Source of the DNA: Yoonia ponticola
GTDB lineage: Bacteria > Pseudomonadota > Alphaproteobacteria > Rhodobacterales > Rhodobacteraceae
Assembly: GCF_014199395.1 (NCBI RefSeq)
Contig: NZ_JACIJM010000001.1
Coordinates: forward strand, 1-64,000
Reading direction: 5' to 3'
DNA length: 64,000 nucleotides
Made by a program: the position numbers and the translations under genes. The notes under the pieces were generated by a model. The model was not told the origin of the DNA. It was given only the letters and a program-made list of their open reading frames with translations, and made no database searches. This document shows positions 24,306 to 33,250 of the stretch, in pieces. How positions within the stretch are numbered: position 1 is the first letter of the stretch; each line of letters starts with the position of its first letter.

Positions 24306-26383
24306 GGTTGAATTACGCCAACTAAATTCAACGATACGTTTTGATCTATTTCGTCGTATGAAAGTACAGGATTGGAAATACCCTTCGCAGCCAAAATGCT
24401 ACTTATGAATTTACGACGTTTACTCGTCGTGATGATAGCTGTTTGGGTCGATGTGCTAGCGACATCGTTAATTTCTTTTGATGTCTTTTCGAGTAATTCC
24501 TGCAGCAATGGCGGGGGCAAAGCAATTTCACTTCGGTTGAACCCGTCGCCATTTAACTGGTAGGTGGCAAACACCTTCTCCCACTCTTGCGCCAGTTGAA
24601 CGACATTCAGGTTATTGTCTTTGTCCTTGATCTTGTCCAGAATCTGAAAACCTAAACGGCTCCTGACGTGCTCATAGATACTATCCCAGTTCTTCGAAAA
24701 TTGTTGACCTTCAGCGATTGCTTCAATGATCAGTTGCAAATTCCTGATGGAAATGTGCTCGTCGAGCAGGGAGCGTGCCGTCGCGTGAAGCAATTCTAAT
24801 GAAACTTTTTCGGGGATCATCGTATCTAGCAACTTTTTATTGGCAGTTGCGCGCCTTTCGTCGGGAACAGTTGTCATTTCAGAAAGGCGTTCTTGTAAAG
24901 CGGACATGTTTAGGATTTTTGAGAAATTTTTCTTCAGCACCTCCAGCAAGTGAGTTGCAAGAATTTCTTCAGGGCGCACAACCGTTAACCCGTTAAGTGT
25001 GGCTTCCTCGGCTCCATTTTTTGAGACCCAAACCGCTGGTGCGTTGAACACAGGTTCGGTGACTTTTTGACCCTCTAATTCAAGCTCCTCGGAGTTGGAG
25101 GTTAGAACAAGTTGTAGGTCCGGTTTGAGATGATACCGACCATGCGTTACGCCAAGTAGTTTGATAACATATTCGCCGGACTCAAGTATAGGATTGTCCG
25201 TGAGATGTACTTCAGGAAGAAGAATTCCAAATTCGCTTGCAACATGCTTCCGAATGTTGGCGATACGCGTGTCAAGACCTGTCGCGCGATCCAAGGCCAT
25301 CGGGGTGAGATCTGTGGCGAAGTCGATATGGATGATATCAGTTTCCAATAAGCTTGAAATAGACGATGTCACGGGCTCGGCTACAACCTTGTCATGATCA
25401 GATTTCGGATCACCCACTGCTCGCTTTATAATCCTGAACCTAGCCGCTCCCGCCACTCCAAGAACCATGGCCCCTGCCATGAATGGTAAAAATGGAAGGC
25501 CAGGAACCAATGCGAAAAACACCATCAAAATCGAAACAGAGATCAACGCAGCCGGGTGCTTCCCAAGTTGATCAACGACGGTTACGTCTGTGGCTCCAGT
25601 TGTGCCACCACGTGCCAGCAGTAAGGCTGATGCAATAGAAATAAGAACGGCGGGGATTTGCGACACTAGACCATCGCCGACAGTCAAAATTGAATACGTG
25701 GCAAATCCTTCGCTAAGCGGCATATCGTGACTAAAAAAGCCGATAGCTAAACCGAAAAATAAATTTAACGCAGTAATTAAAAGTCCAGCAATAGCGTCGC
25801 CTTTGACAAACTTTGACGCGCCATCTAGTGATCCGAAGAAAGTTGTTTCGGCTTGTTCTTTTTCACGACGTTCTTTGGCTTGCTCGTGGGAAATGGCTCC
25901 AGATGCAAGGTCGCTATCAATCGCCATTTGCTTCCCTGGCATGGCGTCCAGCGCAAATCGTGCACCGACCTCGGCCATGCGAGTCGCGCCCTTGTTAATA
26001 ACAAGAAAGTTAACCATCAATAAGACGCAAAAGACAACTAATCCTAAGGCAATATTCCCCCTCATAACGAACATTGCAAATCCTTCAATGACGTTGCCAG
26101 CGGCGCCGGTGCCCGTGTGTCCATTCCCGATAATCAATTTCGTTGAGGCGATATTGAGCGATAGGCGTAATATTAGTGAGCCAAGTAGGATAGTTGGAAA
26201 AGCGGAAAAATCTAATGGTCTTTGAATGAAAAGTGTCACGGTGAACATGAGAATTGCCAAGGAAAACGAGGCGGCGAGTCCAATATCCAAAGCCCAAGAT
26301 GGAACTGGAAGAATCATGATGCAAATTACGCCCATGAGAACGAAGGCGAGGGCAATTGTCGTGTGGGAGGAGTTGCTGTTCAT
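24302..26383 (-). CDS. flhA: Flagellar export apparatus protein FlhA
   Basis: A 693-aa export-gate protein. The N-terminal half has about eight transmembrane helices and the conserved cytoplasmic FHIPEP-type loop region (MPGKQMAIDSDLASGAIS near residue 150). The C-terminal half is the cytoplasmic ring domain that docks export chaperones. Full length for the family. It lies downstream of the 625-aa periplasmic protein gene and is translationally coupled to fliR. Confidence 0.95.
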   Translation of the reverse strand: MNSNSSHTTIALAFVLMGVICIMILPVPSWALDIGLAASFSLAILMFTVTLFIQRPLDFSAFPTILLGSLILRLSLNIASTKLIIGNGHTGTGAAGNVIEGFAMFVMRGNIALGLVVFCVLLMVNFLVINKGATRMAEVGARFALDAMPGKQMAIDSDLASGAISHEQAKERREKEQAETTFFGSLDGASKFVKGDAIAGLLITALNLFFGLAIGFFSHDMPLSEGFATYSILTVGDGLVSQIPAVLISIASALLLARGGTTGATDVTVVDQLGKHPAALISVSILMVFFALVPGLPFLPFMAGAMVLGVAGAARFRIIKRAVGDPKSDHDKVVAEPVTSSISSLLETDIIHIDFATDLTPMALDRATGLDTRIANIRKHVASEFGILLPEVHLTDNPILESGEYVIKLLGVTHGRYHLKPDLQLVLTSNSEELELEGQKVTEPVFNAPAVWVSKNGAEEATLNGLTVVRPEEILATHLLEVLKKNFSKILNMSALQERLSEMTTVPDERRATANKKLLDTMIPEKVSLELLHATARSLLDEHISIRNLQLIIEAIAEGQQFSKNWDSIYEHVRSRLGFQILDKIKDKDNNLNVVQLAQEWEKVFATYQLNGDGFNRSEIALPPPLLQELLEKTSKEINDVASTSTQTAIITTSKRRKFISSILAAKGISNPVLSYDEIDQNVSLNLVGVIQP

Positions 26384-26397
26384 TAAGGGACCTAAAG

Positions 26398-28275
26398 TTA
26401 TGGAATCAGTTTTAAATATCTTTTGGGGCGTGCTGACATCTGCCCTAAAATGGTTTCTTTCAAAACTTTGGAGTCTTCGAGTAGTGAGCGGATGTTCGAG
26501 CTAGTAAATTGCCCGCTGGACATGGTTGATGCAGATCCGTCCCGCGTATGGATATTTGGTATGGTGTCGTCGGTCCCGAAACCATCCGGCAACGTTTCAG
26601 AAACGGTGAAATTATTAACGTCCAAATCTAATTCCGAGATGCCAAACCCGATAAATCGGCTTTTTAAAGCAGCGGTCGTAGCTGGAGAAAGTGGCCATTC
26701 CTGACTGACAAAATACGACGCTAGGAAGTCTGTATCCGAGGCGTCGGTTGTGATGGCTGAAAATACTGCATTTGCCTCGCGCTCGACGTCTGAAGTAGAC
26801 ACGCTTTCGGCTGCTAGTTCACGTAGTTTATCAAGCGCATCCGAAAAATTCCTCAGAGCTAGACTCGTCGATATCTCGGCGCTAAGAAGTTTTGCCCAAT
26901 TCGACGTGTTTTGATATTCGAATCGAACGGCCTCTGACGCGCCAACTAGGTTTATATCGGAGGGCACGCGAAGGGATGAGGACAGGGATTTTGTAATAAG
27001 CTCTGGTTCATCCATGTTTGACAGTTGCAATTCTCTAAGTGTTGTTCGTCGCTCTGGGTCAGGAGGAGATCTTTCTGGATCTTCATAGATAACTTTCATG
27101 AATGTATTTAACTCTTCTGCTGCATCTAACCAACCGTGCTGAACTAATTGACGGTGGGTCTGGCCTGTAAGTGTTTTTTGCAAAGGGGCCGGTAAAGATT
27201 TGAATTGAGAGAGTATGGAGGCGGCGTTCGTGTTACCTGAGTTAGGATTTGAGGTTTGTAGAAACAACCAGAAATTTAATGAATTATCACAATCACTGAA
27301 TAAATTCCAAAACTCTCGTTTAGAAGATGGTGAAGATATTAAGCGAGAAATCTCAGACAGTAATGCGACTTCCCCAATGGGGCCATCGATTAATTCGAGT
27401 ATTTGAGCCGCTTCGTTTCCAAAGCCTAGTTTTTGATAGGTAATGACGAGGGGTATGATGTGTTCAGCGTTTGGCTCTCCATTGGACGTGAAGATGTGTT
27501 CCCGTTCTTCTGCGATGCGGCCATAGTCGAACTTTGCTAAATTTGCAGAAAATAATTCTGTAGATCGAAATTCGTTGCAATGCAAAGCCTCAGAGTTAGA
27601 AGATACTTCTGTGTCGACGTTCGTATTCGATCTCATACCGATGTTTAAGTTGAAATCGCTAGTAGGTCTGGTAATTTCCACCAAGCGGACTTCTGAATTT
27701 ATTTCTGCGGTCGTTCGTAACTCTGTTGTGCCTGCCACGGTGCTGGATGAGATCTCTCGTGCCAAACGGTTTGGTGAAAATATGTTTTTAGTTAAAGATC
27801 CCTCCGAGGTCGGAGGCGAGATCCGAGCTATAGGACCATGTGTTAATGGCACGAACTCAGAGTCCTTCCACCAGCTCTCGAACGTGGCGCGAGGCTGATA
27901 CGAGGTGTCGCCGACCGCAGCAGGGGTATCATATCCAATGTCAATAACTAGATAAACGTCCTCGTAGGAAAAAACGGTTCCCTTGCACTCGCACGCGAGC
28001 TGGATGTCGAGAACGTTTTTAAGGCGTTCAGATGATATCGATGAAATTCGTAAATCGGTAACTTGATCAAAGGTGTTTTTTGAATCGAATACCAATTTTT
28101 CAGGTAGCTCGAGTGTTAACAGCGATCCATCTTGAGTTGAACGCCAATCAGTTTGAGGAGGGATAGTGACAACAATACGTGTAAAGCTTTCATGCTCAGC
28201 AGCGACAACAGGAACAATTTCTGCGGATAGGCATTGGGGTAAAGCCATGCTTAACGCTACTATAATCAGGCGCAT
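26398..28275 (-). CDS. Uncharacterised 625-aa exported flagellar-operon protein
   Basis: A signal peptide (residues 1-18, cut near LSA-E) is followed by a beta-rich domain at about 20-115 (TRIVVTIPP...LLTLELPEKLVFD...YLVIDIG) that resembles AMIN-type cell-wall-binding domains. The long remainder is mostly helical, Ser/Asn/Glu-rich and repeat-like, perhaps TPR-like (residues about 250-560). The gene is very AT-rich compared with the window. It sits between motA and flhA, overlapping motA by 1 nt. I do not recognise it as a named flagellar protein. A periplasmic stator or peptidoglycan-linked role is possible. Confidence 0.6.
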   Translation of the reverse strand: MRLIIVALSMALPQCLSAEIVPVVAAEHESFTRIVVTIPPQTDWRSTQDGSLLTLELPEKLVFDSKNTFDQVTDLRISSISSERLKNVLDIQLACECKGTVFSYEDVYLVIDIGYDTPAAVGDTSYQPRATFESWWKDSEFVPLTHGPIARISPPTSEGSLTKNIFSPNRLAREISSSTVAGTTELRTTAEINSEVRLVEITRPTSDFNLNIGMRSNTNVDTEVSSNSEALHCNEFRSTELFSANLAKFDYGRIAEEREHIFTSNGEPNAEHIIPLVITYQKLGFGNEAAQILELIDGPIGEVALLSEISRLISSPSSKREFWNLFSDCDNSLNFWLFLQTSNPNSGNTNAASILSQFKSLPAPLQKTLTGQTHRQLVQHGWLDAAEELNTFMKVIYEDPERSPPDPERRTTLRELQLSNMDEPELITKSLSSSLRVPSDINLVGASEAVRFEYQNTSNWAKLLSAEISTSLALRNFSDALDKLRELAAESVSTSDVEREANAVFSAITTDASDTDFLASYFVSQEWPLSPATTAALKSRFIGFGISELDLDVNNFTVSETLPDGFGTDDTIPNIHTRDGSASTMSSGQFTSSNIRSLLEDSKVLKETILGQMSARPKRYLKLIP

Positions 28276-29144
28276 TAAGAGGCGTCCTTTTTTAAAGCTT
28301 TTAAAGCATCTTCAAGGTCAGTAAAACTTGGGCGAAATTGCATTGGAGTATTTTGTCTACCCACTTCTATACAGATATTGGGAGCGTGGCGGTGTAGGTT
28401 AGCAACAAGAACTTCGCGGATCAGGCGGTAGAAGTGCGCATCTTCTTCAACTACAGAGCCAACGCGCAAGGCGAACGGTCCGACTAGGCCGTAAGCTAAG
28501 AATACGCCAAGAAATGTCCCGACCAATGCGCCCCCAATTAACTTTCCTAAGACTTCAGGCGGTTGATCAATCGACCCCATTGTCTTGATGATACCAAGAA
28601 CTGCCGCTACGATACCCAGCGCTGGCAACCCATCAGCGATACTTTGTAAAGCGTGTGTTGAGTGCATGTTGTGGTGATGTGTGGCTTCGATCCGTTTCTC
28701 TAAAACCTCTTCCACTTGGTGAGGGTCGTCATAGTTCATCGATCCGGATCTCAATGTATCACATATCAGCCCAACCGCTTCGACATCAGCCAGTATCTTT
28801 GGGTATCGCTTGAAGATTTCTGAATCTGACGGATCTTCGATGTGGACCTCAAGTTCGACTGGATTGGTCCTTGCAATACGTAGCAGCTCAAAAAGAAGAC
28901 ATAGCAGGTCGCTGTAGTCGGTCGATTTCCAGGTTGGACCCTTGAATACTTTTCCAATGTCCTTGGCTGTGTGCTTTATTCCGGATCCATCGTTGCTGAT
29001 AACAAATGCGCCAACCGCAGCTCCGACAATCATAATCATTTCAAATGGTAAGGATTTTAGAATAATCCCCATTTTGCCACCCGCGAGTAGATATCCGCCG
29101 AACACGGTTATAAAAATGATGACAATACCGATTAGTCCGACCAT
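28275..29144 (-). CDS. motA: Flagellar motor stator protein MotA
   Basis: A 289-aa stator subunit with four transmembrane helices. The conserved stretches GLPALGIVAAVLGIIKTMG and AYGLVGPFA contain the two functional prolines, and EKRIEATHHHN lies in the cytoplasmic loop. It forms the ion channel with MotB, which is not in this window. The downstream gene starts on its stop codon. Confidence 0.93.
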   Translation of the reverse strand: MVGLIGIVIIFITVFGGYLLAGGKMGIILKSLPFEMIMIVGAAVGAFVISNDGSGIKHTAKDIGKVFKGPTWKSTDYSDLLCLLFELLRIARTNPVELEVHIEDPSDSEIFKRYPKILADVEAVGLICDTLRSGSMNYDDPHQVEEVLEKRIEATHHHNMHSTHALQSIADGLPALGIVAAVLGIIKTMGSIDQPPEVLGKLIGGALVGTFLGVFLAYGLVGPFALRVGSVVEEDAHFYRLIREVLVANLHRHAPNICIEVGRQNTPMQFRPSFTDLEDALKALKKDAS

Positions 29145-29183
29145 TCATTCGTCTCACAGTTCTGGCTCTTGGTTTGGATGGAA

Positions 29184-29780
29184 TTATTGAACGTTAAATG
29201 CATTTGCATTTCGTCCGGCCAACATGACGCTTATCGTGTGTGCAACCTGTGGTTCTAGCTCCGTCATGACTGATGCTGCTGCATCGGGTTGCATCAAGCT
29301 TAGAAATCCAGCCGCAAACCCAGGGTCCATTTCAGAAAAGAGCGCGGCTGTGTCGCGCGGTTTCATGTTTTCATAAACCGTCGCCAATCGCGCAAGGTCG
29401 TTCTCGGCAGCGCTATCAGCTAGCGCTAATGTTGCTGCAAGTTTTGCTTCGATCTCAGTCAGTTCAGCTATCTTTTCAGTTACGCGAGCTTCCGCATCAC
29501 GTAGAGTGTCGTCCAAGTCATCCAGTTGTTGTTCTCGTTCTAACAAACGCGCTTCGCGGGATTTAAGTGCTGCAAGTATTGTCTCAATCGCGTCGTCTCC
29601 AAACGGGACGCTCAAGATAGTATGCTCATCGCTTATTGAAGGTTGATCCGCGGGCGCGGCATCTTGTGCAAATGCGACGTTACCTTGGTTTGTGATTCGT
29701 ATGGTGCCGGACAGCAACAAAATTGACGCAAGTATTCGCAATGAACTAACTGTATTTCGACGTTGTTTTGAGTTTTTCAT
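29184..29780 (-). CDS. motE: MotE-family flagellar protein (MgtE-N-like)
   Basis: A 198-aa exported protein. A signal or anchor segment lies at about residues 12-38, a coiled coil at about 75-130 (ESREARLLEREQQLDDLDD region), and then a short MgtE-N-like helical domain (MKPRDTAALFSEMDPGFAAG). This architecture fits MotE, the periplasmic chaperone of the stator protein MotC in alphaproteobacteria. It overlaps the upstream gene by 4 nt and precedes motA, supporting a stator role. Confidence 0.75.
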   Translation of the reverse strand: MKNSKQRRNTVSSLRILASILLLSGTIRITNQGNVAFAQDAAPADQPSISDEHTILSVPFGDDAIETILAALKSREARLLEREQQLDDLDDTLRDAEARVTEKIAELTEIEAKLAATLALADSAAENDLARLATVYENMKPRDTAALFSEMDPGFAAGFLSLMQPDAAASVMTELEPQVAHTISVMLAGRNANAFNVQ

Positions 29781-30139
29781 TCTGCGCTCGCATAGTCGAA
29801 GTTACGTCGTGCAAAGAACGGATTTGCGGGCGCTGTCTTAGTCTGGCGTTCATTGGTTGGAAGGCTATGTAACGAGGCAACTAACAGCTCGAGGTGTCGT
29901 CCCGCTGCTTCGGCACGTTCACTTCCCTCTTTCAACCGGTTTACCGATTCGCTTCCTGTGATCTGTGCTTTTTGAAGGGAATTCTCTAAATCTTGAATTT
30001 GTTTAGACATTGTATTGATCGCTTTTCCAATGCCACTCTCCAAATTGGTGAAACGCTTCAATCGACGAGACAAAACGATGCAATAAAGTGCAACGCCAAA
30101 AGCGCCAGAAGACATTAGTATATCAGAGATGAAGGCCAT
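29777..30139 (-). CDS. Hypothetical membrane-anchored coiled-coil protein in flagellar operon
   Basis: 120 aa. One N-terminal transmembrane helix (about residues 8-25) is followed by a coiled coil (about 35-90, SKQIQDLENSLQKAQ) and a short basic tail. Not recognised. It lies between fliL and motE and overlaps motE by 4 nt, so it is expected to be made with the stator and FliL components and may organise them. Confidence 0.55.
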   Translation of the reverse strand: MAFISDILMSSGAFGVALYCIVLSRRLKRFTNLESGIGKAINTMSKQIQDLENSLQKAQITGSESVNRLKEGSERAEAAGRHLELLVASLHSLPTNERQTKTAPANPFFARRNFDYASAE

Positions 30140-30150
30140 TCTGGCACCCC

Positions 30151-30645
30151 TTAGTTTAAGACAAATTCCATAACGAGAAGATCATTAATTAGATCGTCTC
30201 CTGCAACGATCTTGACCCTATGCAGCATTTGCGACCGCAGTTTGATGAGCGCAGCTGGTGCTTCTAAATCGTCTATTTCCAAAGCTCTTAAATAACCGTT
30301 TAAAACATCCACGATTCGCGGTTTTATTTTCTCCACTTCGGCGACGGCAGACGGTTTTACTTCGAGTTGAGCCGTGAAACGTAACAGTTGCCTGCTGGAA
30401 CCGCTTGAAAATGAAACGATGATCGGGTCTAGCGCCACAAATGCTAGCTCTTCTGTTTCTCGGTTCGCGGTGTGGTCCGGCGTTGAGGCGCTACTTGTTG
30501 GCGTTGCCGTTCCACCAATCATGCCAGAATTTGCTGCAAGAAAACCACCCGCTGCCCCCGCAACCAATAGGACGATGCCAAGGATCAAGGGCAGCTTTGA
30601 TTTTTTCCTGATCGGCGGTCCATCTGTTTCGATTATGTCTGCCAT
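30151..30645 (-). CDS. fliL: Flagellar basal body-associated protein FliL
   Basis: 164 aa. A short cytoplasmic tail with PPIRKKSKLP leads to a transmembrane helix at about 20-40, then a Ser/Thr-rich linker and a periplasmic FliL domain (FVALDPIIVSFS... to VVMEF-like end). FliL surrounds the stator in the periplasm. First gene of the minus-strand operon, divergent from fliF. Confidence 0.88.
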   Translation of the reverse strand: MADIIETDGPPIRKKSKLPLILGIVLLVAGAAGGFLAANSGMIGGTATPTSSASTPDHTANRETEELAFVALDPIIVSFSSGSSRQLLRFTAQLEVKPSAVAEVEKIKPRIVDVLNGYLRALEIDDLEAPAALIKLRSQMLHRVKIVAGDDLINDLLVMEFVLN

Positions 30646-30773
30646 GATTGCGAATCCATTTTGTTGCGATGGAGCCGACTAAATCAAAGAAGACCTAACT
30701 TGATGTTAATTCTTTCCGGCCAATCTGTCGGCATATCGAAGGCAGAAAGCCTTTCTTGTGTCGGAGAACTGAA
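30646..30773. promoter_or_regulatory. Divergent promoter region between fliL and fliF
   Basis: A 128-nt region driving both flagellar operons. A GANTC methylation site (GAATC at 30652-30656) lies next to the fliL start, and a TTAATTC element with the TTAA of CtrA-type half sites lies near 30703. Both would suit CtrA/CcrM control known for alphaproteobacterial flagella, but a full CtrA site is not seen. Confidence 0.4.
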
Positions 30774-32384
30774 GTGCAGAATTTACTCGATGTGTGGGGG
30801 CGACTTGGCCTCGGTCAACGGATCGCGACAATAGGGTCGACGCTTGGCGTTTTTCTCGTCGTACTGTTGCTGGTTCAGTCGCCCACATCAAAGGATATGT
30901 CATTACTTTTCGGTGGATTGGAGGCCGGTGCTGCCGGCGACGTCCTGGCTGCCCTAGATCAGCAAGGTGTGCTATATGAGGTGAGAGGTGCTGCGATCTA
31001 TGTTGACGCTTCGGCGCGTGATTCTCTTAGATTGGTCCTTGCTGGCCAAGGACTTCCGGTGAGCGGGGGGGATGGGTACGAGCTTCTTGACAATTTAAGT
31101 GGATTTTCGACCACATCGCAAATGTTCGACGCGACGTATTGGCGAGCAAAAGAAGGTGAATTAGCACGAACAATCGTGGCTAATCCTCGGTTTAGAAGTG
31201 CGCGGGTCCACATCTCGACGTCAACAACGCGAACCTTTCAACGCACCGAAGCACCCAGCGCCGCAATTACGGTACAATCTGCCACCGGAGTGATTTCTGC
31301 GAGCCAAGTGAAAGCGTTACAGTATCTCGTTGCTTCGGCGGTAAGTGGGTTAGTTCCTGAAAACGTTGCGATAATAGATGCAACGGCTGGATTGTTGTCT
31401 GGGGCTGATGACCTGCCCGGGGCTGCGGCGGATAATGAACGAGCTGACGTTCTTAGGGCGAGGGCGGAGCGCCTTTTGATTGCGCGAGTGGGGGCTGGAA
31501 ATGCGGTCGTCGAAGTCACGATGGAAACGGTAACCGATTCGGAAACCATTTCTGAGAGGACCGTTGATCCCGACAGTCGCGTCGCAATTAGCACAGACGT
31601 TCAAGAGAGCGCTGAAAAATCCGAGGATTCCCGCGGAGGTGACGTGACCGTCGCGTCCAATTTGCCTGATGGTGATGCGGCGGGAGGTGGTGCTGCAAAC
31701 AATGAAAACAGCGAAACACGAGCTCTAACAAATTTTGAGGTTTCGGAAACGCAACGTGAAATTCATCGCGGACCGGGGGCTGTGAAGCGTTTAACCATCG
31801 CGGTTTTGATTAATGACGCGGTCGTAATCGGCGCTGATGGAACGACAACGTCAGAAGCCCGGTCCGACGAAGAGTTGGCAGACTTGCAGGAACTCGTGAC
31901 GTCGGCAGTTGGGTTCGATGAGGAACGTGGTGATCAAATCACGCTTAGAGCGATGCCATTTGAACCTGTTCCTGAGTTGGGCACTGAAATGTTCGCCGAA
32001 GGTGTAACGACGTCTTCGCTCAATATGATGCAACTCATTCAGATTGGCGTTTTGGCCGCTGTCGCGTTGGTGTTGGGGTTATTCGTTGTGAAACCGATTC
32101 TCGCGCCTCGCGCTGATATCGCCGCGTTATCTGCTCCTAGCGAGCGATCAGTTGATGGCGATATGACAAACGCAGATGGTGGATCGCAGTTCATCTCTGC
32201 ATCTCCCAATGTGATGTCGATCGAAGGTCCCGATACCGAACCCTTGGCTAACGGCACGTTGGCTGCTGGGGGGACCGAGGACCCCGTCACACGATTGCAA
32301 AATATGATCTCCGACCGTGAAACTGAAACACTGCAGATTTTAGAAAATTGGATGGATGACCATGAGCGAACGGAGGATGCATAG
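30774..32384 (+). CDS. fliF: Flagellar MS-ring protein FliF
   Basis: About 536 aa from a GTG at 30774, with GGAG 8 nt upstream; a TTG at 30756 would add six residues and is less likely. A first transmembrane helix lies at about residues 15-37, the periplasmic ring-building motifs at about 40-420, a second helix near 425-445, and a cytoplasmic end with LQILENWMDD, the FliG-binding tail. It anchors the C-ring and the export gate. First gene of the plus-strand operon. Confidence 0.93.
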   Translation: MQNLLDVWGRLGLGQRIATIGSTLGVFLVVLLLVQSPTSKDMSLLFGGLEAGAAGDVLAALDQQGVLYEVRGAAIYVDASARDSLRLVLAGQGLPVSGGDGYELLDNLSGFSTTSQMFDATYWRAKEGELARTIVANPRFRSARVHISTSTTRTFQRTEAPSAAITVQSATGVISASQVKALQYLVASAVSGLVPENVAIIDATAGLLSGADDLPGAAADNERADVLRARAERLLIARVGAGNAVVEVTMETVTDSETISERTVDPDSRVAISTDVQESAEKSEDSRGGDVTVASNLPDGDAAGGGAANNENSETRALTNFEVSETQREIHRGPGAVKRLTIAVLINDAVVIGADGTTTSEARSDEELADLQELVTSAVGFDEERGDQITLRAMPFEPVPELGTEMFAEGVTTSSLNMMQLIQIGVLAAVALVLGLFVVKPILAPRADIAALSAPSERSVDGDMTNADGGSQFISASPNVMSIEGPDTEPLANGTLAAGGTEDPVTRLQNMISDRETETLQILENWMDDHERTEDA

Positions 32385-32951
32385 ATGGGCGCGATACTGA
32401 GCCTAGAGAGTTTTGATGATGGTTCGTTACGATCTTCAACAACTGATAAAAAAGCAGTGGGTTCTTATGATGATGGTTACCGCGACGGGTGGGTGGCCGC
32501 AGAAATGGCGTTGGCCGAAAAGCAAACGCACGTTCGAGCCTCTCTAACCGAGTCGTTAAACGATGCGAACTTTGGGTACTTAGAAGCCCAAGCACATTTT
32601 TTGGCTGGAATGAACTCGTATGTTACAGCCCTCGTTGAAGCTGTTTTGCCGGCACTTTTGAGCCCTGCGTTTAATGCCCAACTTTGCTCAGTCCTTCTGG
32701 AGGCGATTGAGCGCGACGCATCAGGTCCAATTTCGATACGACTACCGCCTGATCAGATTCAGGCGTTTCAGTTGGCTGTCGATGATCTCGACTTGGCGCG
32801 TGTCACCTTTGTTCCAGATGAAACGCTTACAGATCATGCGGCGATTGTATGTGGGCCCAATAGCGAAACGGCATTGGATTTAGATGGCGTGCTGCAGGTC
32901 ATCACAGAGCATAGCGCAATATTACTCACACCATCGCAGAAGGCATCCTAA
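32385..32951 (+). CDS. FliH-like flagellar assembly protein
   Basis: 188 aa. Position between fliF and fliN, an acidic N-terminus, a GYRDGW segment near residue 30 and a helical C-terminal part all suit FliH, the regulator of the export ATPase FliI. Sequence likeness is weak, as is usual for FliH. It starts on the base after the fliF stop. fliI itself is absent from this window. Confidence 0.65.
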   Translation: MGAILSLESFDDGSLRSSTTDKKAVGSYDDGYRDGWVAAEMALAEKQTHVRASLTESLNDANFGYLEAQAHFLAGMNSYVTALVEAVLPALLSPAFNAQLCSVLLEAIERDASGPISIRLPPDQIQAFQLAVDDLDLARVTFVPDETLTDHAAIVCGPNSETALDLDGVLQVITEHSAILLTPSQKAS

Positions 32952-32952
32952 A

Positions 32953-33249
32953 ATGGAAAATCACGTCGAGAACGAAGTGGGAGCGCACAGCGCGATTCAT
33001 CCACTACAGCGGATACCAATTGAAATTGCAGTTTGCGTTGGTAAGGCAACGCCTCTGATCTCCGATTTAATGAAACTTTCAGAAAATGCGGTGCTTCCGC
33101 TTGATCGGAAAATTGATGATCCCGTCGAATTGTATATCGGCGATCGGTTGATTGCGCGGGGCGAATTGCAAGAACTCGAAGGAGGGGAGCCGGGACAGCT
33201 GGCCGTCAGATTAACAGAAGTCGCGGTCCATAAGGATGAGTTAGATTAA
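32953..33249 (+). CDS. fliN: Flagellar motor switch protein FliN
   Basis: A 98-aa C-ring protein consisting of a short acidic leader and one SpoA domain (IPIEIAVCVGKATPLISDLMKL ... VELYIGDRLIARGEL). FliN controls rotation direction together with FliM and FliG. The ATG at 32953 is 1 nt after the upstream stop; an in-frame start at 32884 would lie inside that gene and is rejected. fliP follows after 1 nt. Confidence 0.9.
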   Translation: MENHVENEVGAHSAIHPLQRIPIEIAVCVGKATPLISDLMKLSENAVLPLDRKIDDPVELYIGDRLIARGELQELEGGEPGQLAVRLTEVAVHKDELD

Positions 33250-33250
33250 A

